64,000 nucleotides of DNA from Pseudomonas fluorescens (lineage in GTDB: Bacteria; Pseudomonadota; Gammaproteobacteria; Pseudomonadales; Pseudomonadaceae): positions 84,479 through 148,478 of the forward strand of contig NZ_MSDF01000007.1 of assembly GCF_002022275.1 (NCBI RefSeq). Reading direction: 5' to 3'. The first letter of the stretch is position 1. The number at the start of each line of letters is the position of its first letter. Position numbers and translations under genes: made by a program. Shown one piece after another: positions 54,573 through 62,589 of the stretch. The notes below the pieces were generated by a model that saw only the letters and a list, made by a program, of their open reading frames with translations, was not told where the DNA came from and did not search any database.

Positions 54573-55929
54573 TCGAACTTACCGGATCGATGCTCATCGT
54601 CGCAGCGAGGTCAATCAACCCTAGTAACTTGGGCGTCGGTTCGACCACAAAGTGAATGGAGTCGTAACGCCGGTCATGGGGAATAATGTCCTCGCCCTCT
54701 CTGGACGCGATCCCTAAAGAAATAAAGTAATCGCCAGTGGCCATTTGATTGGTGAACTTCACACTGGCAGTGGCAACCGTGCCGGACTCGCCCATCGTCC
54801 GAGTCTCGATGCAGTCAAGCAGATACGAATTCGTGCCGTATACCGTCACACCCTCCTTGGTTTTGAGGGTGAAGCCGAGAATGGGGTTGATGACCGAACG
54901 GTTGAACTTGAACGATAAACCCAATACCACTTCCTCACCGGACTCCAGGCTGGCGGGATACTCGCGCCCACTTGCACTCAGGTGAAAATCCATCAGCGTT
55001 GCAGCACCATCACCCCAACGGTACTCGTGGGGGTTATAGCCGGCGCGTGATGCGTACATGTCGCTCTCCAGCGACAGCTGCACGGTTTGCACAACAGGCG
55101 CGGCCGCTTCAACCACAGGCGCCGCCATGCTCTGTGCTTCATCGCCCACGTCGGTATCGGCGTTGCGGCCAAACAGGAGGTCGGTGTAACGATTTATAAC
55201 CGGGCGTGACTCTCCAATCATTTCCACCCGGCTTTGCTCCAGCAGAATCGCACGCGAGCAATGGGTAACGACTTGCTCACTGGAGTGGGTCACCAGCAGG
55301 ATGCTGGTGCCATTCTCTTTAAGCTGGCGAAGACGCTCAAAGCACTTGGCTTGAAACCGTGCATCTCCTACCGACAGCGCCTCATCGACGACGAGAATCT
55401 CGGGATCGACCTGTGCCTGGACTGCAAAAGCCAGCCTCACGGCCATACCGCTGGAGTAGGTCTTGACCGGATGATCAAGGAACTCGCCAATGTCGGCGAA
55501 GCTGGCTATCGCATCAAAACGGTTATCCACTTCGTCATGGGTCAGCCCCAGGACCGCCCCGTTCAGATACACGTTCTCGCGGCCGGTAAACTCCGGGTTG
55601 AAACCCGACCCCAACTCCAGCAGTGCCGCCACGCGGCCCCGCGTCTCGACTTCGCCGATGGTGGGTGTCAACGTGCCACAAATGATCTGCAGCAGCGTCG
55701 ATTTACCCGACCCGTTGCGGCCGACGATCCCGACGGTCTCACCTTTTTTGACCTCGAAGCTGATGTCACGCAGCGCCCAGAACTCCTTGGCATAGGTAGT
55801 GACTTTGTCACCCGCCCAGCGCTGGAAACGCGGCACGATGGCTTGCTTCAAACGGTCTCTTGGTTTGTCGTACGTGTAAAAACACTTGGACACGTTACGA
55901 ACGCTGATTACCGCGTGATCAGATGACAT
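54565..55929 (-). CDS. wzt: ABC transporter ATPase for polysaccharide export with C-terminal carbohydrate-binding domain
   Basis: A 454-residue protein starting MSSDHAVISVRNVSKCFYTY. The ATPase occupies residues 1-250: GRNGSGKST (Walker A), LLELGSGFNPEFTGRENVYLNGAVLG (typical of Wzt), YSSGMAVRLAFAVQAQ and ILVVDEALSVGDARF. A linker follows, and residues 300-450 form a Wzt_C-type beta-sandwich (GYNPHEYRWGDGAATLMDFHL, YGTNSYLLDC, GDYFISLGIA). Such domains recognise the capped end of the O-chain. It overlaps wzm by 11 bases and the giant capping-type gene by 8, so the three are translated together. Confidence 0.93.
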   Translation of the reverse strand: MSSDHAVISVRNVSKCFYTYDKPRDRLKQAIVPRFQRWAGDKVTTYAKEFWALRDISFEVKKGETVGIVGRNGSGKSTLLQIICGTLTPTIGEVETRGRVAALLELGSGFNPEFTGRENVYLNGAVLGLTHDEVDNRFDAIASFADIGEFLDHPVKTYSSGMAVRLAFAVQAQVDPEILVVDEALSVGDARFQAKCFERLRQLKENGTSILLVTHSSEQVVTHCSRAILLEQSRVEMIGESRPVINRYTDLLFGRNADTDVGDEAQSMAAPVVEAAAPVVQTVQLSLESDMYASRAGYNPHEYRWGDGAATLMDFHLSASGREYPASLESGEEVVLGLSFKFNRSVINPILGFTLKTKEGVTVYGTNSYLLDCIETRTMGESGTVATASVKFTNQMATGDYFISLGIASREGEDIIPHDRRYDSIHFVVEPTPKLLGLIDLAATMSIDPVSSNV

Positions 55930-56746
55930 CAGCGAACCCTTTACGTGTTTTTTGGAAGAACCAGTAACCCATGGACGCGATGATTGCCCCGACGGTGACG
56001 GCGACCAACAGGCTCTCCCAATGCGGCAACTCGCCAAACAACAGCACGCGTCGGCTTTCCTCGATGATGTAGGTCAGCGGGTTGAGCTTCAGCCACGGCT
56101 TGTAAACCTCCGGCAACGCCGCGACCGGATAAAGCACGGGGGAAAGAAACAGCAATACAGTGGTCAGCACCGTGATCACATGCCCCACGTCCCGCAGGTA
56201 AACCCCCAGCGACGCGAGTAACCAACAGACACCTAGCGTGGCCAGGATCAAGGGCACGAGCACCAGAGGAAACAGCACCATCGTCCAATGCAATTGCCCA
56301 AGAATCAGAAACTGGGCAACCAGCAATACCAGCAGGCTGATGCAGCTATGGAACAGCGCCGAACCCAGCGTGATCACCGGCAGGATTTCAAGCGGAAAAA
56401 CCACTTTCTTCACGTAGTTACTGTTGGCCATCACCAGCGTCGGTGCACGGTTGGCACACTCGGCGAACAAGCCGTGAACGATCATCCCCACAAACAGCAG
56501 GATCGCGAAGCCGCCCTTGCCTGTATCGACACCGGCCCACCGCGCGTTGAATATTTCTGAAAACACAAAGGTATAAACCGCGAGCATCAGAATCGGATTG
56601 AAGAACGACCAGGTCAGCCCCATCACCGACCCACGATAACGCCCGATGACTTCACGCTTGGTCATCTGTGAGATCAATGAGCGGTATTTCCAAAGACTGA
56701 CTACAAGACTGATTGGACCGGCTGCAGGTTTGCTATGAGGATCCAC
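55919..56746 (-). CDS. wzm: ABC-2-type polysaccharide export permease
   Basis: A 275-residue permease with six membrane segments. The N-terminal SLISQMTKREVIGRYRGSVMGLTWSFFNPILMLAVYTFVF and the C-terminal LYPVAALPEVYKPWLKLNPLTYIIEESRRVLLF are typical of Wzm/KpsM-type proteins. It starts at a GTG whose G is the last base of the rmlC stop codon (TAGTG). Together with Wzt it would move undecaprenyl-linked O-polysaccharide across the inner membrane. Confidence 0.93.
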   Translation of the reverse strand: MDPHSKPAAGPISLVVSLWKYRSLISQMTKREVIGRYRGSVMGLTWSFFNPILMLAVYTFVFSEIFNARWAGVDTGKGGFAILLFVGMIVHGLFAECANRAPTLVMANSNYVKKVVFPLEILPVITLGSALFHSCISLLVLLVAQFLILGQLHWTMVLFPLVLVPLILATLGVCWLLASLGVYLRDVGHVITVLTTVLLFLSPVLYPVAALPEVYKPWLKLNPLTYIIEESRRVLLFGELPHWESLLVAVTVGAIIASMGYWFFQKTRKGFADVI

Positions 56747-57291
56747 TAGGAGAACTTCTCGGCGTCAGCCAGGCTGGCGGCCTTTGCATCCTTGGCCGAG
56801 AGTGTCGGCGGCTCGGAGATCGGCCAGTTGATTGCCAGGGCAGGGTCATCCCACGCCAGGCTGCGTTCATGCTCAGGCGCCCAGTAATCGGTAGTTTTGT
56901 AGAGAAACTCGGCGCTTTCCGACAACACCACAAAGCCGTGCGCAAAACCTTCCGGAATCCACAGCTGCTTATGGTTGCTTGCGCTCAGGTGCACCCCCAC
57001 CCACTGGCCGAAGGTCGCCGAACTTTTGCGCAGGTCCACCGCGACATCAAAGACCTCCCCGTGGGTTACGCGCACCAGTTTTCCCTGGGTTTGCTTGATC
57101 TGATAATGCAGCCCGCGCAGCACGCCCCTGGCGGATTTGGAGTGGTTGTCCTGGACAAAATGAACAGGCCTTCCGACGGCGTTCTCGAACACTTTCTGGT
57201 TGAAGCTTTCGTAGAAAAATCCGCGATCGTCCCCGAATACTTTCGGCTCAAACAGAACAACGTCCTGGATGACGAGGGGGGTGGCTATCAT
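56746..57291 (-). CDS. rmlC: dTDP-4-dehydrorhamnose 3,5-epimerase
   Basis: A 181-residue cupin with the family sequence FVQDNHSKSARGVLRGLHYQ (catalytic His near residue 63) and IPEGFAHGFVVLSESAEFLYKTTDYW (catalytic Tyr). The length is as expected. GGAGAG precedes the ATG. It catalyses the third step of dTDP-L-rhamnose synthesis. Its TAG stop overlaps the wzm start. Confidence 0.96.
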   Translation of the reverse strand: MIATPLVIQDVVLFEPKVFGDDRGFFYESFNQKVFENAVGRPVHFVQDNHSKSARGVLRGLHYQIKQTQGKLVRVTHGEVFDVAVDLRKSSATFGQWVGVHLSASNHKQLWIPEGFAHGFVVLSESAEFLYKTTDYWAPEHERSLAWDDPALAINWPISEPPTLSAKDAKAASLADAEKFS

Positions 57292-57366
57292 CTTTAAAAT
57301 CTCTCCAAAGTGTTTTCAGGGCGGCTCGCCGCTACAGCAGGGCAAATTACGCTTGGGGGCTCCCTT

Positions 57367-58257
57367 TCAGAAAATTTTCTCGTGCAGCAAGCGCTTCAGA
57401 TACTGCCCGTAACCATTCTTGGAAAGCGGCGCGGCCAGCTTTTCCAGCTGTTCGGCATCAATCCACTTCTGGCGAAACGCGATTTCTTCAGGGCAGGCCA
57501 CTTTAAGGCCCTGACGATGCTCAAGCGTTGAGATGAAAAGGCTGGCCTCAAGCAGAGACTCGTGGGTACCTGTGTCCAGCCATGCATAACCACGGCCCAT
57601 GATTTCTACCGACAGTTTGCCCCGCTCCATGTAGATGCGGTTGACGTCAGTGATCTCGAGTTCACCCCGTGGCGACGGCTGGATGCTTTTGGCAATTTCG
57701 ACCACATCGTCATCATAGAAATACAGGCCGGTTACCGCGTAGTTCGACTTGGGCTTCAGAGGCTTCTCTTCCAGGCTGATTGCCTTGCCCTGAGCATCGA
57801 ACTCCACTACGCCATAACGCTCGGGGTCGTTCACGTGATAGGCGAAAACACTGGCGCCTTCCTCTCGTCTCATCGCGCTGCCAAGGAGCTCGCTGAAGTC
57901 ATGACCGTGATAGATATTGTCACCCAGCACCAGCGCGCAAGAATCGCCGCCGATAAAGTCCTCACCGATGATGAAAGCCTGGGCCAGACCATCCGGAGAG
58001 GGCTGCACTGCGTAGGCAATGTTCAAGCCCCAGCGGCTGCCGTCGCCCAGCAGCTGCTCGAAGCGCGGGGTGTCCTGGGGTGTAGAAATGATCAGGATGT
58101 CGCGAATCCCCGCGAGCATCAGCGTGGTCAGCGGATAGTAGATCATCGGCTTGTCGTAAACCGGCAACAACTGCTTGGAAATCGCCAATGTTGCAGGGTG
58201 CAGACGTGTGCCTGAACCGCCGGCCAGAATGATTCCTTTTCTTTTGAGCATGGTCAT
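57367..58257 (-). CDS. rmlA: Glucose-1-phosphate thymidylyltransferase
   Basis: A 296-residue nucleotidyltransferase with [37 protein letters not shown] at the N-terminus, [13 protein letters not shown] in the middle and [19 protein letters not shown] near 220. It makes dTDP-glucose, the common precursor for rhamnose and for the 3-acetamido sugar predicted here. The ATG overlaps the rmlD stop (ATGA); an in-frame ATG two codons later is an alternative. Confidence 0.96.
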   Translation of the reverse strand: MTMLKRKGIILAGGSGTRLHPATLAISKQLLPVYDKPMIYYPLTTLMLAGIRDILIISTPQDTPRFEQLLGDGSRWGLNIAYAVQPSPDGLAQAFIIGEDFIGGDSCALVLGDNIYHGHDFSELLGSAMRREEGASVFAYHVNDPERYGVVEFDAQGKAISLEEKPLKPKSNYAVTGLYFYDDDVVEIAKSIQPSPRGELEITDVNRIYMERGKLSVEIMGRGYAWLDTGTHESLLEASLFISTLEHRQGLKVACPEEIAFRQKWIDAEQLEKLAAPLSKNGYGQYLKRLLHEKIF

Positions 58258-59150
58258 TTCTCGAGTGTTTCCATAAGCATCCGTGCCACACCGTCCTGCC
58301 AGTCAGGCAAGCGCAGTGAGAACGCATTCTGCAGTTTTTGAGTATTGAGTCGGGAGTTAGCCGGGCGCCTGGCCGGCGTGGGGTACGCCGCCGTTGTAAT
58401 TGCACCGACAGAAGCAGGTGCGACCTTCAATGGCACGCCTGCCGCCTGCGCCTGTTCAAGCACGAAACGGGCGTAGCGGTACCACGTGGTTTCGCCTGCC
58501 GCCGCAAGGTGGTAGATGCCTTCCAGCCAGGGGGCCGAGCGCAGCGCACGGATGGCATGGGCGGTCACATCGGCCAACAGGTCCGCGCCGGTGGGCGTGC
58601 CGAATTGATCGTCGATCACATTCAAGCTATCGCGCTGCGAAGCCAGGCGCAGCATGGTCCTGGCAAAGTTGTTGCCGCGTGCTGCATAGACCCAGCTTGT
58701 GCGGAAAATCAGGTGTGCACAGCCGCTGGCCTGGATAGCCTGCTCGCCTTGCAATTTGGTCGAACCATAGACACTCAACGGCCCCACCGGGTCGTCTTCC
58801 TGCCAGGGGGTATCACGATCACCGGCAAACACATAATCGGTGGAGTAGTGCACCAGCAGTGCCTTCAGCTTGCGAGCCTCTGCCGCGAGCACGGCCGGTG
58901 CTTCGGCGTTGACGCGCAAAGCCTGGGCCGGCTCGCTCTCGGCTTTGTCGACCGCGGTATACGCCGCCGCGTTGACGATGACGTCAGGCGCGAACCGCTG
59001 CACGGTTGCAGCCAGACCCTGCAGGTCGCTCAAGTCACCGCAGTAGTCCTGGCTTCGGGCGTCGAGCGCAAGCACCTGCCCCAAGGGCGCCAGACTGCGT
59101 TGCAGTTCCCAGCCTACCTGACCGTTTTTACCCAGCAGAAGAATCTTCAT
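58254..59150 (-). CDS. rmlD: dTDP-4-dehydrorhamnose reductase
   Basis: A 298-residue short-chain-dehydrogenase-type reductase: [20 protein letters not shown] (NADPH motif), [49 protein letters not shown] (Ser/Tyr/Lys triad) and [18 protein letters not shown]. It completes dTDP-L-rhamnose. Its ATG overlaps the stop codon of a short rmlB remnant immediately upstream, in the order rmlB-D-A-C known from P. aeruginosa. Confidence 0.96.
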   Translation of the reverse strand: MKILLLGKNGQVGWELQRSLAPLGQVLALDARSQDYCGDLSDLQGLAATVQRFAPDVIVNAAAYTAVDKAESEPAQALRVNAEAPAVLAAEARKLKALLVHYSTDYVFAGDRDTPWQEDDPVGPLSVYGSTKLQGEQAIQASGCAHLIFRTSWVYAARGNNFARTMLRLASQRDSLNVIDDQFGTPTGADLLADVTAHAIRALRSAPWLEGIYHLAAAGETTWYRYARFVLEQAQAAGVPLKVAPASVGAITTAAYPTPARRPANSRLNTQKLQNAFSLRLPDWQDGVARMLMETLEK

Positions 59151-59239
59151 GCCGAGCGCTCTGAGCAGTGAATGGCTACCCGGCCCAGTAAAAATTTTGC
59201 ACCGATAGAACCGGCAGCATCCGTTACCAAAATAGTCAT
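59147..59239 (-). pseudogene. rmlB: Remnant of rmlB (dTDP-glucose 4,6-dehydratase), 30 codons left
   Basis: An ATG at 59239, four bases after the glycosyltransferase stop, opens a frame MTILVTDAAGSIGAKF. This matches the N-terminal NAD-binding strand and glycine motif of RmlB (usually MTILVTGxAGFIGxNF), with two glycine-motif substitutions (T-D-A for T-G, S for F). After about 20 residues the match ends, and the frame closes at a TGA overlapping the rmlD start. A normal RmlB has about 350 residues, so nearly all of the gene has been deleted while operon phasing was kept. The position directly before rmlD supports the identification. Any other SDR/epimerase N-terminus is the alternative. Confidence 0.7.
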
Positions 59240-59243
59240 CGAG

Positions 59244-60218
59244 TCAAATCTTTTTCAGTAGTGTTGCAAGGATTAGCCCAAGGTTTCCCATCAGTGTCTG
59301 CCGATACAAACCGGCCGACTGAAACCCTCGTACCCGCCTGAAAAGCGTTGTAGTGCGCGCTCGTTTGAAACGCTCAAGCGTCGCCTGATGTTCTTCGCGA
59401 AGGCAATGCTTGACTGATTCTAGAGCACAAATGTTCTGTTCGTTCCATTCGTAAAACCGCCCTTGAAAAATCATCTTCAACCGAACCATGCGCGCAGCCC
59501 AACTGGAGTTGCTGCCAATCAGGTTCTCATCGTGCTGGCGGTACAGCATTTGCGGTTCGGCATCGTAATGGACGACGCCGCCAGCCCCTGTGACAAGCTG
59601 GTAAATCCACCAGTCGTGGGAAGGCACTTTAACCTGCGCGCCCCCCGCGACAATCAAATCACGGGCAGCCCGGTTGAACACCATGGTATTGCCGCCGGCA
59701 ATACTCTGGACGAGCGCATTGGAAAAATGAGGAGGCCGGGAAAACAGCGGTGAAAAGCCAAGCCCCACCCCCGACTCACTGATCAATTCAGTGCGGCCGC
59801 AGTAGAGTGCAGGAATGTGCGCTGGGATGGTCTCCAGCCAGGCTGCTGCGACCCTCAACTTGTCTTCGTTCCAGATATCGTCCTGATCACACCAGGCAAA
59901 ATAATCGGCACTGACATCGGCACTGCAGGTCAACGACAGGAAATTGGCGACGAACCCTTTTCCAGGGCCGGCCACGACGCTCACGCGGTCGCGGCCCCAG
60001 CGATTTGCATAGTCTTGCAAAATCGCAGGCGTGGCATCCCGTGAACCGTCATCAGATATGATCAAGGTCCAGTTTTGATGGCTCTGCCGCTCAACAGAGT
60101 TGAGCTGCTCAGCAAGAAACGCCTCGCCGTTATATGTGCACATCAAAACTGCAATATTCGCTAAGCAAACATAATTCGACTGGACATACGAAAGGCCGCG
60201 TATAGCGACGATAGACAC
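59244..60218 (-). CDS. GT2 glycosyltransferase (rhamnosyltransferase-like), first gene of the polysaccharide operon
   Basis: About 324 residues. The GT2 fold is clear: AVLMCTYNGEAFLAEQLNSVERQSHQNW, IISDDGSRD, FAWCDQDDIWNEDKL, and a downstream SHDWWIYQLVTGAGGVVHYD. This pattern (CTYNGE...DQDDIW...HDWW) is typical of RfbF/WbbL-like rhamnosyltransferases. The start is placed at the GTG at 60218 because AAAGGGA lies just upstream; a TTG at 60233 is the other option. A good promoter lies 60-95 bp upstream. Confidence 0.85.
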   Translation of the reverse strand: MSIVAIRGLSYVQSNYVCLANIAVLMCTYNGEAFLAEQLNSVERQSHQNWTLIISDDGSRDATPAILQDYANRWGRDRVSVVAGPGKGFVANFLSLTCSADVSADYFAWCDQDDIWNEDKLRVAAAWLETIPAHIPALYCGRTELISESGVGLGFSPLFSRPPHFSNALVQSIAGGNTMVFNRAARDLIVAGGAQVKVPSHDWWIYQLVTGAGGVVHYDAEPQMLYRQHDENLIGSNSSWAARMVRLKMIFQGRFYEWNEQNICALESVKHCLREEHQATLERFKRARTTTLFRRVRGFQSAGLYRQTLMGNLGLILATLLKKI

Positions 60219-60260
60219 AATATCCCTTTGCAAACGCGATCATTTCCCAGCAGCACGCGG

Positions 60261-60270
60261 GGAATATTCC
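60261..60270. promoter_or_regulatory. Palindrome in the operon leader
   Basis: GGAATATTCC is a perfect 10-bp palindrome about 10-20 bases downstream of the predicted transcription start of the polysaccharide operon. It could be an operator in the leader; no regulator is known. Confidence 0.3.
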
Positions 60271-60284
60271 TTAATATGCGACGA

Positions 60285-60313
60285 ATTATTGCAGTATTAT
60301 TCTGATAGCACAA
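60285..60313 (-). promoter_or_regulatory. Sigma-70 promoter of the polysaccharide operon
   Basis: On the minus strand TTGTGC (-35, 60308-60313) and AATAAT (-10, 60285-60290) are separated by exactly 17 bases. The region is clearly AT-rich compared with its surroundings. Transcription would start near 60278 and give a leader of about 60 bases before the first glycosyltransferase. Confidence 0.6.
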
Positions 60314-60442
60314 TCCTACATAACGTCCTACAAATCGCGGCAAATGCCCACACGGCTGTGCCGAAGCGACAGAGAAAAAAAGACGTGGCATCGAGGGGTT
60401 TCGCACACTGCCGCCCCCCTCGCCCCTTGAGATTGTCAGCCG

Positions 60443-61303
60443 TCAGCGTTTGCGGAACACAAACACCAGCCCGATGATGATCAGCCCCATTCCCAGCACG
60501 CTCAGCGGTGCGAGTGTGTTGCCGAAAATCAGGTAATCCATCAGCGCCGTCACTGCAGGCACCAAGTAAAAGAGGCTGGTGACATTCACCAGGTTGCCCC
60601 GGGCAATCAGGCGGTACAGCAGCAGTGTTGCGAGCAGCGACACCACCAGCCCCATCCACAGCACCGGCAGGTAAAAGCCGGCATTGCGTTCAAAATGGAA
60701 GGGCTGGAAAGGCACGAATACAGAACACAACAACAAACCCGCCAGGTATTGCACCGGCAGTGTGCCCAGCGGGTTGTCGGTGATGCGTTTCTGCATGATT
60801 GAGCCAAAGGTCATGCTTGCCAGCGCCAGCAACCCAAACAGCATTCCCGCCAGGGACATGCCGGACAGGCCAATGCCCTGATAGACGACCATGATCAACC
60901 CCGCCAAACCCAGCGCAAGGCCGAAGACACGACTCAACGAACGCTGACGCTCCACCAGCACCACCGTCAGAATCGGCTGCACCCCCATGATGGTTGCCAT
61001 CACCCCCGGGGTGACTTTGAGGTCCAGCGCCAGCAGGTAGAAAATCTGATAAGCGCCCAATAACACCAGCCCGGTCGCCGCTGCGTACCACCGAGGCTTG
61101 CCCGGGCGCGGCAGTTTCAGCTTAAGCAAAGGGACCAGAATCATCAGCCCCACGAGGGCGATGGCGAAACGGGCCAGCAAAAAGGCAAAGGGCGACGCAT
61201 GGGCCAGGCCCAACTTGGAGAAAATCGCCCCGCTGCTCCACAGCAAGACAAACAGGCTCGTCGAGGCCGCCGCGGCCACGGATTGTTTCGAAAGAACAGA
61301 CAT
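60443..61303 (-). CDS. EamA/DMT-family transporter
   Basis: A 286-residue protein with ten membrane segments and two EamA repeats (LFVLLWSSGAIFSKLGLAHASPFAFLLARF; VSLLATLLLYRLIARGNLVNVTSLFYLVPAVTALMDYLIFG). The ATG at 61303 (MSVLSKQSVAAAAS) follows ACAGGTGG. It lies upstream of the polysaccharide promoter on the same strand and is probably a separate unit. Substrate unknown. Confidence 0.85.
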   Translation of the reverse strand: MSVLSKQSVAAAASTSLFVLLWSSGAIFSKLGLAHASPFAFLLARFAIALVGLMILVPLLKLKLPRPGKPRWYAAATGLVLLGAYQIFYLLALDLKVTPGVMATIMGVQPILTVVLVERQRSLSRVFGLALGLAGLIMVVYQGIGLSGMSLAGMLFGLLALASMTFGSIMQKRITDNPLGTLPVQYLAGLLLCSVFVPFQPFHFERNAGFYLPVLWMGLVVSLLATLLLYRLIARGNLVNVTSLFYLVPAVTALMDYLIFGNTLAPLSVLGMGLIIIGLVFVFRKR

Positions 61304-61401
61304 GGATACCACCTGTCATCAGGCAAAAAATAGCCAATTCAGCGTGTGCTGAAACTCAGTAGGTTTTTTCAGGCGGGCACAGGGACACAGCGATTCGCTG
61401 A

Positions 61402-61668
61402 TCAGCCCGAAATGCCAACACCCGGCGGTGATACGACTGCGTACACCGGCGTGCTACTGACAGGTGGGGGGTAGTGACTGATCTGCGCAGGCTGCTTGTT
61501 CCCGCACGGCACGACCACAGCGTTGACCGCTGAATCGACTACCGCTATGCGAGGGGAAGCAGGCATGGGCTGATCTTTTTGAAGGGATAAAGACGCGCCG
61601 ACTATAACCAGCCCCAAACACACTTTGCAATCAATTCCCTTGAGGCTGTTGCGTGGAGGAGTTTTCAT
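61402..61668 (-). CDS. Possible small secreted or membrane peptide
   Basis: An 88-residue frame beginning MKTPPRNSLKGIDCKVCLGL. A hydrophobic stretch (VCLGLVIVGASLSL) could be a signal or anchor, and the C-terminal half is Pro/Val-rich (ISHYPPPVSSTPVYAVVSPP). No good ribosome site precedes the ATG, and I do not recognise the family. If it is not real, the 420-bp gap between the DMT and CPBP genes is otherwise empty apart from promoters. Confidence 0.3.
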   Translation of the reverse strand: MKTPPRNSLKGIDCKVCLGLVIVGASLSLQKDQPMPASPRIAVVDSAVNAVVVPCGNKQPAQISHYPPPVSSTPVYAVVSPPGVGISG

Positions 61669-61689
61669 GCCGGTCGAGCACACCGCCCG

Positions 61690-61697
61690 TTATAATC
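61690..61697 (+). promoter_or_regulatory. -10 element upstream of the CPBP protease gene
   Basis: A perfect TATAAT at 61691-61696, 29 bases before the ATG. No convincing -35 is found at 16-18 bases upstream, so this is a partial assignment. Confidence 0.4.
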
Positions 61698-61724
61698 CCG
61701 CCGAGTTTTTTCCAAGGATTTCAC

Positions 61725-62516
61725 ATGATCGCTCTGCCTTGGCTGTACCTGGTGCTTCTCTCCATTGGCTACTTACTGGCCTTGATCTACGGGCAACTGG
61801 GCGTACTGGCGGCGGTTTCGGTCGCGTTCTTGTTGATTGCCGGTTATGCGGTTCGCCAGCAACGCACCCCATGGGCACGTTACCTCGGCCACGGCCTGTT
61901 CATCGTCCTGGCGCTGGGCCTGGCCATGCACTGGCTGCCGGGTTTCTATAACGGACGCGGCATCGCACCCCAGCGCCTGACCCCGGATGCCGTGCCCTTC
62001 TCGCTCTACCTGAACCAGGACAAACCGCTGATTGGCTTCTGGTTGCTGCTGGTCTGCCCCTGGATCGTGGCGCGCCGCTCGCTGCGCCTGACGATCTACG
62101 TCACGGCGTTGGCCCTGACCCTGACGGCGGTAGCCGCGCTGGGTGGCGCGGCACTGCTGGGCATCATCAGCTGGGCACCAAAATGGCCGGAACAGGCGTG
62201 GTTGTGGGTGCTGAACAACCTGTTGCTGGTGACACTGGTAGAAGAAGCACTGTTCCGTGGCTACGTTCAGGGCGGCCTGAGCCGGCGCTTCAAGCACCTG
62301 CCCTACGGCGAAAACCTCGCCCTGTTGTCGGCCTCGTTACTGTTTGGCCTGGTACATCTGGGCGCAGGCTGGCACTGGGTGTTGCTGGCGAGCATCGCAG
62401 GTGTTGGCTATGGTCTGGCCTATCGTTTCGGCGGCCTGGGCGCGGCGATTGCCACGCATTTTGGCCTGAACCTGCTTCACTTCGGATTGTTTACCTACCC
62501 GATGCTGGCCGGCTGA
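61725..62516 (+). CDS. CPBP-family intramembrane metalloprotease
   Basis: A 263-residue protein with about seven membrane segments starting MIALPWLYLVLLSIGYLLA, with AAGGA before the ATG. The CPBP/CAAX-protease motifs are EEALFRGYVQGGL (catalytic Glu pair and Arg, near residue 190), FGLVHLGAGW (His) and ATHFGLNLLHF (His and Asn). Bacterial members have been tied to prenyl-protein-like processing or peptide immunity, but none is assigned here. The first hundred residues are variable membrane segments. Confidence 0.87.
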   Translation: MIALPWLYLVLLSIGYLLALIYGQLGVLAAVSVAFLLIAGYAVRQQRTPWARYLGHGLFIVLALGLAMHWLPGFYNGRGIAPQRLTPDAVPFSLYLNQDKPLIGFWLLLVCPWIVARRSLRLTIYVTALALTLTAVAALGGAALLGIISWAPKWPEQAWLWVLNNLLLVTLVEEALFRGYVQGGLSRRFKHLPYGENLALLSASLLFGLVHLGAGWHWVLLASIAGVGYGLAYRFGGLGAAIATHFGLNLLHFGLFTYPMLAG

Positions 62517-62589
62517 TTGTTGCAAATTCAAGTTAAATAAACCTCGATCCCGGCCGATAACCCCTGAAAGCCTTGCGGATTGAACAACC

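Noticed and set aside
54565..56037. Longer Wzt starting at 56037
   Set aside because: The extra 36 residues are low in family similarity and overlap wzm deeply. The ATG at 55929 gives the normal Wzt N-terminus.
60398..60412. Possible ops/JUMPstart-like element (GGCGGCAGTGTG on the minus strand)
   Set aside because: It has two mismatches to the recalled consensus and lies upstream of the predicted promoter, so it would not be in the leader RNA.
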